Source: Arabidopsis thaliana | Taxonomy: Eukaryota > Streptophyta > Magnoliopsida > Brassicales > Brassicaceae | Direction: 5' to 3' | Assembly: GCF_000001735.4 (NCBI RefSeq) | Contig: NC_003071.7 | Coordinates: forward strand, 1,251,001-1,315,000 | DNA length: 64,000 nucleotides | Part shown: one piece after another, positions 13,251 to 25,898 of the stretch | Position numbering within the stretch: the first letter of the stretch is position 1 | How the letters are laid out: every line of letters begins with the position of its first letter | Notes under the pieces: model-generated | Told to the model about the DNA's origin: nothing | The model's database searches: none | Seen by the model: only the letters and a program-made list of their open reading frames with translations | Position numbers and translations under genes: made by a program

Positions 13251-14117
13251 AATCCCAGATTTTTTCTGGAAAAATAAATAACAATATACAAGTTCATGGA
13301 TTCGTAAAATCTTCTCCATGTGAATTGATGTTAATCAAAACCCAAATTTAGAATTGATGTTAAATTCGAATTTTGCAATTTTGAATCAAATCCAAAATCA
13401 TTTTTTTCTCGAAATGACATTAATTCACATGAGAAACAACTTCTAGATTTCGAATTGATGTTAAGATGAAATCAAATTTCGCAAATAGTCTCTATCTCAA
13501 TTAACATCAATACACATCTACCATTGAAAGCTCGAGTAATTGAATCCATTAGTGCCGCCGGTTCAATCTCCCCAACACACCGCAACAAATCCCAGCCATT
13601 ATATGTCAAACACCATCATCACAAAACCTTTCCTCCAATTACAGATCAAATCAAACAAGTCTTAGCAACTCTACGATTTTGGTTTTAACTTGTGATGTTG
13701 TCAAAATCTGGGATTATTTGGAAAAATCGTCTGGCCAGTCCCTTTTTTACAAAGAGTAAGCCAAAAAATCCATGTAAAAAACAGAAACAATTTTTGATTT
13801 TTTAAATTCGAAATATATGGATATTACTAGTATATCCCCATCTGAATCTATTAATTACCAGAAAACCCATGGTTCGTTTCCGAACCAAACCACCCGAATC
13901 ACTTTTACTCATTATTTGAAAATCAAATAAAAAAAACCCTAATATTTTCAGGGATTTCCCAATTCGAATTTCATTCTTTTTCTCATTACAACCGTTTTTG
14001 ATTTTTCTTCTTCTTCTCCTTAGTAACCGCTGAAATTAACCGCAACATTCCATATTTCTTTAAATTCAATCGATTGTTCACCAGTATTTCTGTTCTATTT
14101 CCGATTCGAAATCAGTC

Positions 14118-16299
14118 ATGCCGCCTAAGACGCGTGGAGGAGGTCAAGGGAAAAGAAAGGAGAGAGAAGCGTCGGCGCCGGCAAAGACAGAGAAAGTTAA
14201 GGCGCCGGCGGAGAAAGTGAAGGAGAAGGTGCCCGCGAAGAAAGCGAAGGTTCAGGCGCCGGCGAAGAAAGCGAAGATTCAGGCGCCGACGAAGAAAGTG
14301 AAGGTTCAGGCGCCGGCGAAGAAAGATAAATAGAAAGTGCCGGCTGAGGAGCAGTCGCCGGCACAAACGACTGCGACGGCGATGCAACCAATGTGGCTCC
14401 AACGACAGCGGCTCCAACGACAACGGCTCCAACGACGGCTCCAACGACGGAGAGCCCGTTGCTTGATGATTCTACATTTTATGATGCTCTGAAGCATATT
14501 CCTGCTGAAGAAATTCAAGAATATGCAAACTGATGAGGTGGAAGATGAAAATGAAAAAGAAGAAGCAAGTGAAGAAGAAGAATCAGGGAGTAGTAGCCGA
14601 ACCTTGGGCTCCGATTCCGATTCAGAGGAGACGGAGACAAACAAAGAACTCGCGTGTGCTAATCCCGTGGAAGAGGCGGAGAGACAAGATGACAGCCTAG
14701 CCGTTATCGAGGAGGAGGACGAGAGGAGCTTCGCGAGCGACGAGGACGTCAATGTGGATAAGTCCATGGAGGATGAGGGAGACGAGGACGAGAGATACGA
14801 GGACGTGATAGTGGAAAAACCCGTGGAGGAGAGGACCATAGACGAGGACATCGCAAATGTGGTAAGTATTCCATTCGTAATACCGATCTAATTGGGTAAT
14901 AATGCAATTGTGAACTGTGGACAGTACTAGTAACATTGGGAAATGCTATGTTGATATTTATGTAATATAGGCGGATGTGGGTAATACCTTAGAGTAATAC
15001 TACAATTGTGATTTATCGATAGTTAGTACTAATAACTTTGAGAAATACTACATAGTAAAATAGGAGTATCTGTGTAATACTGGTAATTACGGGGAATACT
15101 TCTGAGAAATACAGAGTAATACTGTGGTAGTACTATTTACAATTGAGTGATATATGAATAGTAGGATTTGTGTAATACTGGTAATTTCGGGGAATACTTT
15201 TTGGAAATACAGAGTAATACTGTGGCAGTACTATTTACAATTGAGTGATATATGAATGAATGTTTGTTTCTTTCAGGATATGGAGGAAGCGATGGCAATG
15301 CAGCCACTTGGTATGTACTTCCCGGCGTCGGAGTATACCAAGAAGATGAAGTTAGCAACGAGGTGTTATATCTCGGAGGTGTTGAAGACCTTCGCTGACT
15401 TGGAACATCCTCTAACAGATGTTGAGAAGAATTATTTTATGGAGCATCCGAGTTTCAAGCACATCTACCACCTGCCTTCCGGATATACCCACAAGTTAAT
15501 GGAGATGTGGATGCTTTTTCTTCGAATGGCATCTATTGAGAAGAAGAAGGAGGTTTGGTTCGTTGTTAATGGAGTTCTCATCCGCTATGGTATTAGGGAA
15601 CATGCTTTGATCTCTGGTTTCAACTGCAAGGCCTATCCAGCTAATTATCAGAGTGCTGGTAATATGAACTTCGCCAACAGGTACTTCAAAACCGGGGTAA
15701 TTAGACGTGAAGACGTGAAAACCAAGCTAATGGAGATGGAACCGGCTAGATCAAAGGATAGGTTGCGGATGGCGGTCCTCTATTTTCTATCAAGCATCAT
15801 TGTCGTGCCTACTAAGACCGGAGAAAGGGCTAGTCCAATTGATGATTTCTGTGTTAGGGCTGGGCTGCAAGTGATCTTACGTTTTGTAAGACATTTCCAT
15901 GGGGGAGATATTCATTTGAGTACATGTTAAAATCGATCTCACACACATTGGATCATTTTAACGGTGTCGTCCCGAACACTCAGTCACCATGGCCTGTTCC
16001 CGGATTCTGTGTGCCGCTTGAGGTAAGTCACATGTTTTATCCTTATGGAAATGGAGGAAAAACAAGCAACGTTCAAAGCATTTATGGATGAGATGAAAGC
16101 CAAGGTAAATCTGGGTAATACCGGATATACTGTTCCTTAATTGGTAATATCGCGTTACCAAGGTTTAACTAAATTAACAATGCAGATGTCTCATAACCCA
16201 CCAGATGATGAGGAATCAACAACCAAGGACAATGCGACTGCTCCTGTTGTGCCCAAACGAGTGACCCGTTCAACCCGTGCAAAGTCTAGTAACGTGTGA
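14118..16299 (+). pseudogene. MULE accessory gene with DUF1985-like domain
   Basis: The N-terminus (14118-14333) is a lysine/alanine/proline repeat (KAKVQAPAKK-type units), broken by a stop at 14331. A strongly acidic segment (14523-14863, with EEEESGSSSRTLGSDSDSEE) follows, ending at donor gtaagt. The next exon begins at 15277 after ctttcag. It reads MEEAMAMQPLGMYFPASEY and continues through FKHIYHLPSGYTHK and WFVVNGVLIRYGIREHALIS, the pattern of the DUF1985 domain of Arabidopsis MULE proteins. Near 15895 a one-base shift throws the conserved PWGRYSFEYMLKSISHTLDH out of frame. Small 3' exons (about 16050-16112 and 16186-16299) end in KRVTRSTRAKSSNV. Such proteins accompany Ulp1-like proteases or VANDAL anti-silencing factors; which this was cannot be told here. 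Confidence 0.72.
15070..15260. repeat. Tandem duplication in the MULE intron
   Basis: Two nearly identical copies of about 89 bp, 15070-15158 and 15171-15259, lie inside the intron before the DUF1985 exon. Each carries two gtaatactg motifs. Confidence 0.9.
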
Positions 16300-16435
16300 A
16301 AACTATTCGTGTAACTTCTCCGGATTTGTATTTTGATTTCTTGTACTTTGACTTTGTTTTAGGATTTCGCAAGTACTCGTAAAACTATGTTTGGATTCAA
16401 TTAATGTATTAGGATGTTTTATGATATTGTTAACT

Positions 16436-16725
16436 GAAATACGGGAAATACCTCGTGCTACTACTACTAAGATATTGAATTTTACTGAAATACTGGAAAT
16501 ACCTCGTACTACAACGACTAAGAGATATACTGGAAATACAAAAGGCTACTACAACTAAGAGATATACTGGAAATACAACATGCTATTACTATTAAGAGAT
16601 ATACTGGAAATATCAAACTGAACAACCATAGTATTACCAATCAAAGAGAAGTCTTACAATCAAAGGGAAAGTCTTACAAAGCATACAGAAAGTCTTACAA
16701 AGCATAGGGAAAGTCTTACAAGCAA
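16436..16725. repeat. Two short tandem arrays between MULE genes
   Basis: Units of about 40 bp containing gagatatactggaaatac recur at about 16436-16615. Units of about 26 bp containing gaaagtcttacaaagcata recur at about 16647-16725. They lie in the gap between the convergent MULE genes. Confidence 0.8.
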
Positions 16726-16761
16726 ATTAACAATAAGATTAAGGAACAATAGGATAACACA

Positions 16762-17337
16762 TTACTTCTTTGGAGCCATAAGATTACGGAATACCACTTT
16801 GCTCACGTTCACAATCTCTGCACGGTGGGCTTTCAATCCTTTTTGCATTTCTTCTATGAGATATTCATGATTTAGAACTTTCTTCCGATTGTAATCAACA
16901 CTCTCCCTTAAGCTACTCACCTCTACTTCCATAGCCTTATCCCAAAGTTTACGGATGTGCATACAATCAGTTCTATCATCCAACAAAGTACCAAATATTT
17001 ATCAAATATAGATCTAGATCTACAAAAACTAGAAAAACTTGTGCAGTATTACTTGTTCTAGGCAGTATTACCAAAACGGGAAATACTCTAAAATACCAAA
17101 TATATCTAGATCTAGATCTACACAAACTTGAAAAACTTGTGCTCTACATCAACATACCTTAAACTTCTCGCATTGATAGTATCTCTTTTCATCCTTTCGA
17201 GTGTCGACAATGCTACCACCACATGGACAAAACTTAGGAATCCCTTCCATCATCGCAACCATTTCCATTTGCGCAATGGCTCTCTTCACCACTTTCATAT
17301 CATCGTAGTAGGGGTCTCTCTCACACAGTCTATCCAT
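16762..17337 (-). pseudogene. MULE small gene: CPCGG zinc-finger plus coiled coil
   Basis: Exon 1 (17337 to about 17157) encodes MEGIPKFCPCGGSIVD, then KRYYQCEKFK, a GRF-type zinc-binding pattern, followed by donor gtatgttg. Exon 2 (16982-16762) encodes MHIRKLWDKAMEVEVSSL and a charged helical tail ending NLMAPKK. Small proteins of this design are common in Arabidopsis MULEs. The intron's 3' end, at about 16985, reads ttg where an AG is expected, so splicing may be lost. The role is unknown. Confidence 0.6.
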
Positions 17338-17945
17338 GGTAGAAATATGAAAGAAAGATGAGAGATGTGAGAGAATTCGAGTCGAAGAGAGAGATGAAAG
17401 ATGTGGGAGAAGAGAGATGAGAGATGAAAGAAAAAGAGGAAAGAAGATGAAAGATGAAAGAAAGTTGTAAGAAGAGATCGAAAAAGAAAGAGGAAAAAGA
17501 AAAAAGTGAAATTTTTGGTTTTGGAGGGAATCTCAAAATTTGTTAGGCGCCAAAAATTTTGGGGGAAAACCAAAAAAAATAATTCCCCACGTGTGCGCCG
17601 TTTTTTGGAGATTTTTGACATGTGCGCAGCCTTTTTACAGCATAGTATTTCCTAAAGTTTTGGTAGTGCCAATTTCTCAAATAGTATTACTTTCCATGTT
17701 TTTCATGTTTAGCAGTATTTCCTATATTTACAATTTGTTTATTTAGTAGTACACTGGATTGAACTTTATAAATATAGAGGTTTAAATATTTTATGCAATT
17801 ATAAATTAAATATATGTAGCAATATGAATTTTTCATTTTAAGTTGGTGATAATATTAAAATTGAGCTTAAAAGTATGAGGGATATGTTGTATTGAGTCTA
17901 CTAAAGATAAGTTAAAACGATTTAATATTAAAATTTCTAACTTAA

Positions 17946-20157
17946 TTAAGTATAAATGATTAATAATACATTTTTATCTGTTAATAACTCACTGTATTCA
18001 TTTTCATTGAGTTTTGATGTAAACAAATTCGAACTCCATAACACCAACTTAGTATTACCAGTAGTACTAATATGACCACAAATTCGACAGAAACAGACAT
18101 GATATTCATCATCCATAATGTTAATGAAAGCGGCTAATGCATGAATACAAGGATATTTTTGGATATCGAAAATCTTGCAACTGCAAGTTTTCAAAAGCAA
18201 GCTCACCGTATAATCTACTCCTTTGTCGCATGTGACTACATATTCACGATCGAATGAGTTTAGCTCCACCACTTTCAGCTTCTCGGCAAAAACCAACAAA
18301 TCATGCAAATAATTCTCGACCAAAGTCACCATCTTATTTTCTAAGGATCCAGACGCGGCTTCCATCCGATGTTCATTAAACCAAACGAAGATTTTTGTGA
18401 TGATCGCATCAAGCATTGGTATTAACGAGTATTTCCTTGCGTTTTTAAACACATTGTTCAAAGATTCCACACAATTGCTTGTGTATAAGTTGTATCTTTC
18501 TCCGGGAAAACCACACCTTGCCCATTTTTTTTCACGGTTGTATCCTCCAAATACTTGGTCGCCTTATGATATCTCAACTTAAACCCGTCATACGCTCGGT
18601 TGAAGTCCGCCACGACGTAGATCCGACTTAACTCCTGAAACTTCCATGCGAGTACGTCTCGATTGGTGTGAGTAGCATGACTTTTCACATTTTAGGACAA
18701 ATGCCAAATACAATACCCGTGATGAGCCGCGGTATACACGTTCCGTATGGCCTTTATGAGGCTTGCATTTCTGTCCGTCATGAAAACCAATTCTAAGTAT
18801 CGGGTACAACCGTTTTTAGCTTCTCGAAAAACCACTCCCAACTAGCATCATTCTCACCGTCGAGTACGGCAAACGCTATGATGTAATGGTGACGGTTAGG
18901 ATCTTGAGCCGAGGCAAACACTAGCACTCCGCCATATCCGTTCTTCAAATGTGTTGCATCCACAATTAAAACTTTCCTCATCACTCTAAAACCTTCAATG
19001 CTAGCTCCCAAAGCTACGAATACGTACTGAAATTTATCATTCTCATCCAATTTCAGATAAGTAACTGTACCATCATTTACCTTCTTCAACATGTATAAAT
19101 AACAATTGATATCCTTGTAGCTTTCTTCCGGGCTACCTTTTAAATCATAAATCGCATGATATTTCCCCCTTAGCGCTGTCGAGTATGATACTTTCACACC
19201 TAATTTCGTCTGAACTAGCTCCATGATAATTTTTGGAACCGGAGTTTCCAACTGTCCCAGAAAATGATCATGAAGGAGAGCTGCGACTAATTGTGGGTTG
19301 CCTTTTCTTTTCCTGAGCCTACTACTACCTTTACTTAGCCGAGTGCAACTATGCATCTTATTGTACCTTCTAATCGAGAATATATCAGTATTACTGATAT
19401 TGGACGCTCGTAAACGCCAAGAACAACTCTCTTTGGCACACTTTAGGACATAACGCTCCTTATCCGACTTCTTAATCACATAAACAAAACTGTTAGCAAA
19501 TGCAGCTCTATCCACCACCTCGTGCAATGCCGCCTTGTTTGGAAATTCTTGACGTAAGGTCAACCCAATTCCGTCTTTCCATTCTTTTTTAAACATACCC
19601 GGTTCTACAGCAGGTGGCGACTCAACATACTGTTCCCCCCTATCAGAATTATCCATAGACTCATCATAGCGTGTTTCATCTTCTTGAGTCCCGTGATCCT
19701 CCACTATTGCCTCAAGTTGATGTTGAGTTCCTTGTTCCTCTTCTAATAAGACGATGAGTGCACCATCATCCACTCTCATTTCATCCTCCTCTGAATTCAA
19801 CTCCGTATAGTTCTTACCAACAGAACTGTTACCAACTCTAGACAATTGCTCGGGCAATTGCTCCGGCTCGGGCGGTTTAGAGATCTCCTCCACAACCAAA
19901 ACACTTCTCTGGTTATTTTTTGCGGATGTTACATAAACAAAGACATCCTCATCATCACAAACGTTCATTTCTTCCTCTACTCCGAACAACCGTGGATTGT
20001 ACCTCATATGCAATTTTACCTTATTTGCATTTAATCCAAGCTTCGTTATTATCCTATCTTCTAACATTGAGAGAGTAATCTTCTCCCCTAATGTCTTCAT
20101 CATCACATTATACATGCGACCTTGGAATTTAAAATATATGATCACGTTCTCTTTCAT
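17946..20157 (-). pseudogene. MuDR-type MULE transposase
   Basis: The main frame runs from the ATG at 20157 to 18793. The N-terminal region (MKENVIIYFKFQGRMYNVMM) is PB1-like. An acidic linker and the MuDR DNA-binding domain follow (GIGLTLRQEFPNKAALHEV, then CAKESCSWRLRA and MHSC). The catalytic core starts with VLIVDATHLKNGYGG, the first acidic residue. After a frameshift at about 18793 it continues as FMTDRN (second aspartate) and CIWHL, then VESLNNVFKNAR, and ends with the SWIM zinc finger CSCKIFDIQKYPCIHAL (about 18180). At least two frame breaks (about 18793 and 18470-18530, the latter at an A-rich run) inactivate it. A 5' intron probably ends at the ttggcag just upstream. This is the mobilising enzyme of the element. 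Confidence 0.88.
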
Positions 20158-20849
20158 TGTAACCTGCCAAAACAATACACATACTCAGTCAATATTACTA
20201 GTATTACCGATTCTAGTACATTTTCAGTAATACTAGTACTAATTCTGAAATATTACATGTGTGAGTAATACTATTACATATATGAAATAATACGTGTCTA
20301 AGTAATACTGGTGCTATTAAAACATACTATCTATATAAATTACGGTACTACTATAGCTAGTTCGACCAGTATTATTTTCGCGACAAGAACAAATATTCGA
20401 TTTGAGTTCAATTTAGTGTGAATCAGCATGTGAAATCAATTGCTTACCCATTAACAGACCAAATGAAGCCTAAATCTATACTTAAACTTCTAATGTAGGT
20501 GCTAAAACACAATAACCCAAATCTAATTGGATTGAATCTCAAAATCCTCAAAATATGTAATTCAAAGCTTTTGAAGCTCTCTCCATACCTGGACTTAGTA
20601 GATTGATGCAGCTTGCAGGAGGAGAAAAACGACAATGCGGCTCGCCGGAGGAAGAAGCCCGAAGAAGAACGAGCTCGAGCTTTTTCTTTTTCTTTTTCCG
20701 TTTTTTTTTTTCAAAATGTTTAGAAATACAGGGGTAAATTCGTCTTAACACAATTCCTTAACACAAAGGGGATATGAAGACTCTAAAGTGGTTTTGCAGA
20801 TTAGTTGTCCCACAAAAGGGACACAAGAGATGATCATTCGATTATAAGA

Positions 20850-21212
20850 GGGAGGAAGGAAGAAGACGAAGGAGATGTATATTTATTTTTAATTCTTTTC
20901 ATCGTTTTTAAATAATTATTTAAATTAGATTATATTATTAATATTAAATAATAACATTGTATTTATTTTGGGTTGTGATAATCAGGTTTTAATTCGGTTT
21001 AGTCTATTGGGTTTTGGTTTGACATGGGTTTGGCACAGTAAATCAAAGATAAACCGTGAAACTCAAATTTATGGGGACCTAGGATTCGAACTTTCGATTT
21101 AGGGAGAAATTGGACTTTAACTTCCATTTTGTGGAGACTGAGATAGAGGTTCGAATTCTGTGTAGTTATGGTGTTATATGAAACTTTGTAGGGAGACACA
21201 AGTCGTTTACCC
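20850..21212 (-). repeat. Right terminal inverted repeat of the MULE
   Basis: Complement of the left repeat at 12849-13250. It ends gtcgtttaccc at 21212 and is followed by the second 9-bp target copy, 21213-21221. Confidence 0.88.
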
Positions 21213-21239
21213 AAATAAAAACAATTAAAAATTACACAA

Positions 21240-22010
21240 AAATATTACGAGGATACGCATACCCGTTAATGTCTTCTAATAAAATCAGCAAAACAAACTC
21301 TATGTTCAATGCAAAGCCTCCTCGCAAATTCCCGTCCCCATCTCGTAGCACTCCTCCCGCCGATGCAAGTCATGGATTACCCTTAGAAACACTGTCCGTA
21401 TTAAGTTTAGTCCAGCCCACATAAGGTGGAGACCGTGCAATCAACCTTGTTACCCACGCAGGTTTGATCACCCTTCCCATCATTACGAAGCTCCATTATG
21501 TGGTAACCTACATCTTTAAGGATATTCATGAAACTCTTCGATTGAGGAATAACGGCATTATGACCCGTCTTCAAAGAGCAGTGGTTACCGAAACTTTCTC
21601 TTTCATTCTCTCCAACCACATCCGACTATAGTTCCGTAGTCACCCTTCTCCTTGTTGATGAGCAAATTCAAGTAGCTCTTCTCGTGCCAGCGAGTATCTC
21701 GGCCATGGAACCTCATCAACGTCACTTAATCTATTGACTATGACTATTGTATCGTCTACCGCTTTACCCGTGGATGATGTGTCGACAAACCGTGTTATCA
21801 CTTGTGCCAATTAGCTTCTTAGAGTTGGCTTCCAAGCTTTCATGGATCCTTTCTCGATTTCTTCTAGCTATCCTTTTGTAGCTTTTGCTTGTCCCTTGTT
21901 CTTATGTTGTTTCTGCCTTGTTCCTAGCCTTATAACCCTTGCATTTGTGGTAGTTCTGGTTCTTCTTATATTATGATGAATGAAACAAGTATTTTGACCC
22001 AGAAATTTTC
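21240..22010 (+). mobile_element. Probable LINE 3'-end remnant
   Basis: The sequence ends (about 21965-22005) with atgatgaatgaaacaagta then ttttgaccca. This is the same kind of tail as the retroposon at 567-2002, but the poly-A is eroded. The body is more GC-rich than its surroundings and resembles LINE noncoding 3' sequence. No domain is recognised in the short frames. Confidence 0.45.
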
Positions 22011-22690
22011 TTTCATAAACCGTTTTTATTAATATGAATTATATTTGGTTATCCTAAATTATTTTTGGTTATATTAAAATTAACGCGACTTGATTATATA
22101 TTTGTATGTTATATTTAAATATGGTTATATTAAGTATGTTAAACATGAAACTTGATGAGTATATATTAATATCACCCATAAATTTGCAATTTGTACCCCA
22201 AGGTGGTGCATATATCAAATACTTTTGATTATCTTTAAACTGCACAAACTTTTTCGATTTCCAGACTAATACACCAATTAATAGGCTATTATATGCCTCA
22301 AACCGACCATTTTCATGGTGCCTCCAACGTTCACATTTGGATAAATCGGAAAGAAATAGAAAACCAGACCATAAATTTTAGTCAAACCAAAAATTAGAAA
22401 ATTGGCAATTGATACCAGACAAAAAAAGATATGTTACCTCTGTGTCTAACGCTATATTCTCTCCTTTGTTATTTATCTACTTGGATTGTAAATTTGGCTC
22501 CTAGTTCTATATATGAAGGAACATATCCAAGGTATGTGTTATTTGTTAACTTAATCATTCACTAGTTGTTTCGTATCCAAAACAAGAGTTGTTGAAATCT
22601 TCAGACACACTAACTATTCGGCTCCGGGTTCTATCAAGATCCAAAGTATGTGGTATAAACTCTGTCATTCCACACTAATTATTTAATGCT
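22011..22690. other. AT-rich upstream region of the second GDSL gene
   Basis: No gene seen. Two degenerate copies of a phrase (ggctcctagttctata near 22496 and ggctccgggttctatc near 22620) suggest a local duplication of about 120 bp. Confidence 0.4.
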
Positions 22691-23426
22691 ATAAATAGCT
22701 TTGATCTTCTCCATATTTCTTTATTTAAAGATTTGGCTTTTTTACCTTTGCTTTCACTTCTATTCATTGTCTTCCTCTGTTCCATTGGTAACTTCCTTGT
22801 TCTTTCATCTAAGTGTTCTTTTATCATAGTTCTTTTACTGACACTTTATACTTATCTAGTGCTCTCATTTCCTTACGCAGCTCCAAATTCAAACACAAGT
22901 GATTTTGTCTTAGACTGTCTCATGCGATAAGGTAACACTACTATATATTTTGGTGTATTTCATAGATTGCCATAAGATTATATATTTTAGGATTAAAAGC
23001 TTAACAATATTTGATAGAAGTACGTGGGAATTAGAATTTCAATATCCTTACGTAGATTCGTTTAAAGAATAACTAATTCTAGGCTTTTGCATGGTGTATT
23101 TTTATTTTTAGTGTGTTTGACTGTTTGTTATTTTGTAAATCAATTATAATAACCAACTTTGGATTCAGTGTTGGAGCTAGTTATCTTCGATGCATAATTT
23201 TGTTTTAAACTTTCTCTTAAATTTTTCAAAGTTTTTAATTTTCTTTTCAATTACCGAAGCACAAGTTGTAAAAAAAGTTTATATTTTTTTTTCTGAATAT
23301 AATTTAACTTTATATTAAAAAAAAAAATGATTATAATTAACTTTTCGCCATCATGATTTTTTTTCGCAGGGTTTATTTCTTTTGAACTCTTTGCTCTTAA
23401 ACCGGTGGAAAAAAAAATATAAAGAA
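22690..23426 (+). promoter_or_regulatory. Promoter and spliced leader of the second GDSL gene
   Basis: TATA-like ctataaatag (about 22689-22698), a first leader exon ending at 22786 (donor gtaact), a second leader exon 22881-22931 between acgcag and gtaac, and an intron to 23369 (ttcgcag). The second leader exon is nearly the same as 8392-8442 upstream of the other GDSL gene. Joined, the two leader exons give a short frame with a hydrophobic stretch (PLLSLLFIVFLCSI) that ends in a stop at 22929, but no ATG starts it. Confidence 0.5.
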
Positions 23427-24524
<1,098 letters not shown>

Positions 24525-24837
24525 AAGAAGCCTGCCTGTTATGAAGAAAAAATTAAACAACACTTCTTTTTTATACTCTGATTACTTCAAGTTCATGTTG
24601 GGACTAAGAGGACCTTCGACCAATCGATATAGTTCGAATCTATTGAACACGACAGGCCCGTGTTGTCCTTTAGATTATGATGGAAGTTTAACTTCAAGTT
24701 GCAAGCGCAGGTCAAAAACGTGTAAAGCACCAGATTCTACTCATATTTTCTTTGATCCGCGTCATCCGACTCAGTTGGCGAATTTCATGTACTCCATTGC
24801 GTGTTTCGACGAGAGAACTATTTGCCATGTCGTGTGA

Positions 24838-25254
24838 TTTAAATTTAACACCAATTTAGTTGTTGTTTATTTCTTTCCGCATGACTTCTTTTGAACACTT
24901 TTCTACCAAGTCTTGCCGTTTTTTGAATATTGAATTCAACGTGATTGCTTTTTGAATATCAATGTTCTATAAATAGGTCACTCAAGCAGTCGAAACTCAA
25001 AACTCTATAGTGAGAAAAAAAAAAAACTCGGTTACGCGAATTTAAGTGGAGAGGCTTATTTGGCTGGATCCTATTCACTTTCGCATACATTTCTTAAAAA
25101 TACAATTATTATGAAAAAATAAAGCTTTAAATTATTTCTTGTTTTACCAAAAACAGTTATTTTACCTATTTCTTGTTTTTATATTACTCAAACAGTTTTT
25201 TTTTCTTCTTCTTAATTTAAGAATAATAATTCGTTTCAAAAAAGAGAAGTCATA
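24838..25254. other. 3' flank of the second GDSL gene
   Basis: T-rich 3' untranslated-like sequence and an A-run (25016-25026). No gene recognised. Confidence 0.4.
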
Positions 25255-25262
25255 GATCATAT

Positions 25263-25676
25263 CAATGTTAAAGAGAGCGCTAGGCGATAAGCGGCAATGA
25301 CCCAATGCCTAGCGCCTAAAACGCTTAATCGGGGCCTAAGCGATTTTAGGCGGTTAGTGCGTTTATAATATAAATACTATAAATATGATTTTATACATAA
25401 ATATTATAGAAAATATCTATAAAAATAGTAAATATGTTAAATCATAAAAACAAATTAGACAAAATATATATTCATTTAACTATATCAAACATTAATTATA
25501 TGAACATTTATAATTATTTATATAAATATAAACTTAGTTAAAAACTAGAAAAATACACTAAACAAGGTATAGTATATACAATTTTAAGCAGGTTAGACGG
25601 TTGTCCAGGCGTCGCATGAATGCCTAGCGCCTAGTCGGGGCCTAAAGGCCCGCGTAAACCCTTTTTTCAAACACTG
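25263..25676. mobile_element. hAT-like MITE, 414 bp, GC-rich ends
   Basis: Flanked by gatcatat (25255-25262) and aatcatat (25677-25684), which match at 7 of 8 positions as for a hAT target duplication. The ends caatgttaaag and the complement of cttttttcaaacactg form short inverted termini. Subterminal GC-rich segments (gcctagcgcctaaaacgc and its inverted counterpart near 25620) can fold back on each other. No coding capacity. Confidence 0.7.
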
Positions 25677-25898
25677 AATCATATACATAACATATATATA
25701 TATTAAAGAAAGCTTCAAAGGTTCAAAATTTTGGTTTACATGTAAACCATTAAACAAGCCGTTACAACGTAAACAAAACTTCAAAAGCATATTAATTAAA
25801 CACACCATATAACAAACATATTTCACTTAATATTATAAGGTTATATATCTATAGAGATATTCATATGTAGAAGCTGGCATGCTTATTATTATTTTATA

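Larger units (their letters stand above)
12849..21212. mobile_element. Mutator-like (VANDAL-like) transposon, 8.4 kb, with TIRs and 9-bp target duplication
   Basis: The left end (aggtgaacgatctgtgtc at 12849) and the complement of the right end (gggtaaacgacttgtgtc, ending 21212) start inverted repeats of about 360-400 bp. Both flanks carry aaataaaaa (12840-12848 and 21213-21221), the 9-bp target duplication expected of Mutator elements. Inside are a plus-strand gene with a DUF1985-like domain (14118-16299), a small minus-strand zinc-finger/coiled-coil gene (17337-16762) and a minus-strand MuDR-type transposase (20157-17946). All three are damaged. The three-gene content and the repeated AGTATTA-type motif recall Arabidopsis VANDAL elements with vanA, vanB and vanC. 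The family assignment is by domain content, not alignment. Confidence 0.88.

Noticed and set aside
14112-14851. Long minus-strand serine/leucine/arginine-rich frames
   Set aside because: They are shadows of the lysine-rich and acidic repeats of the plus-strand MULE gene.
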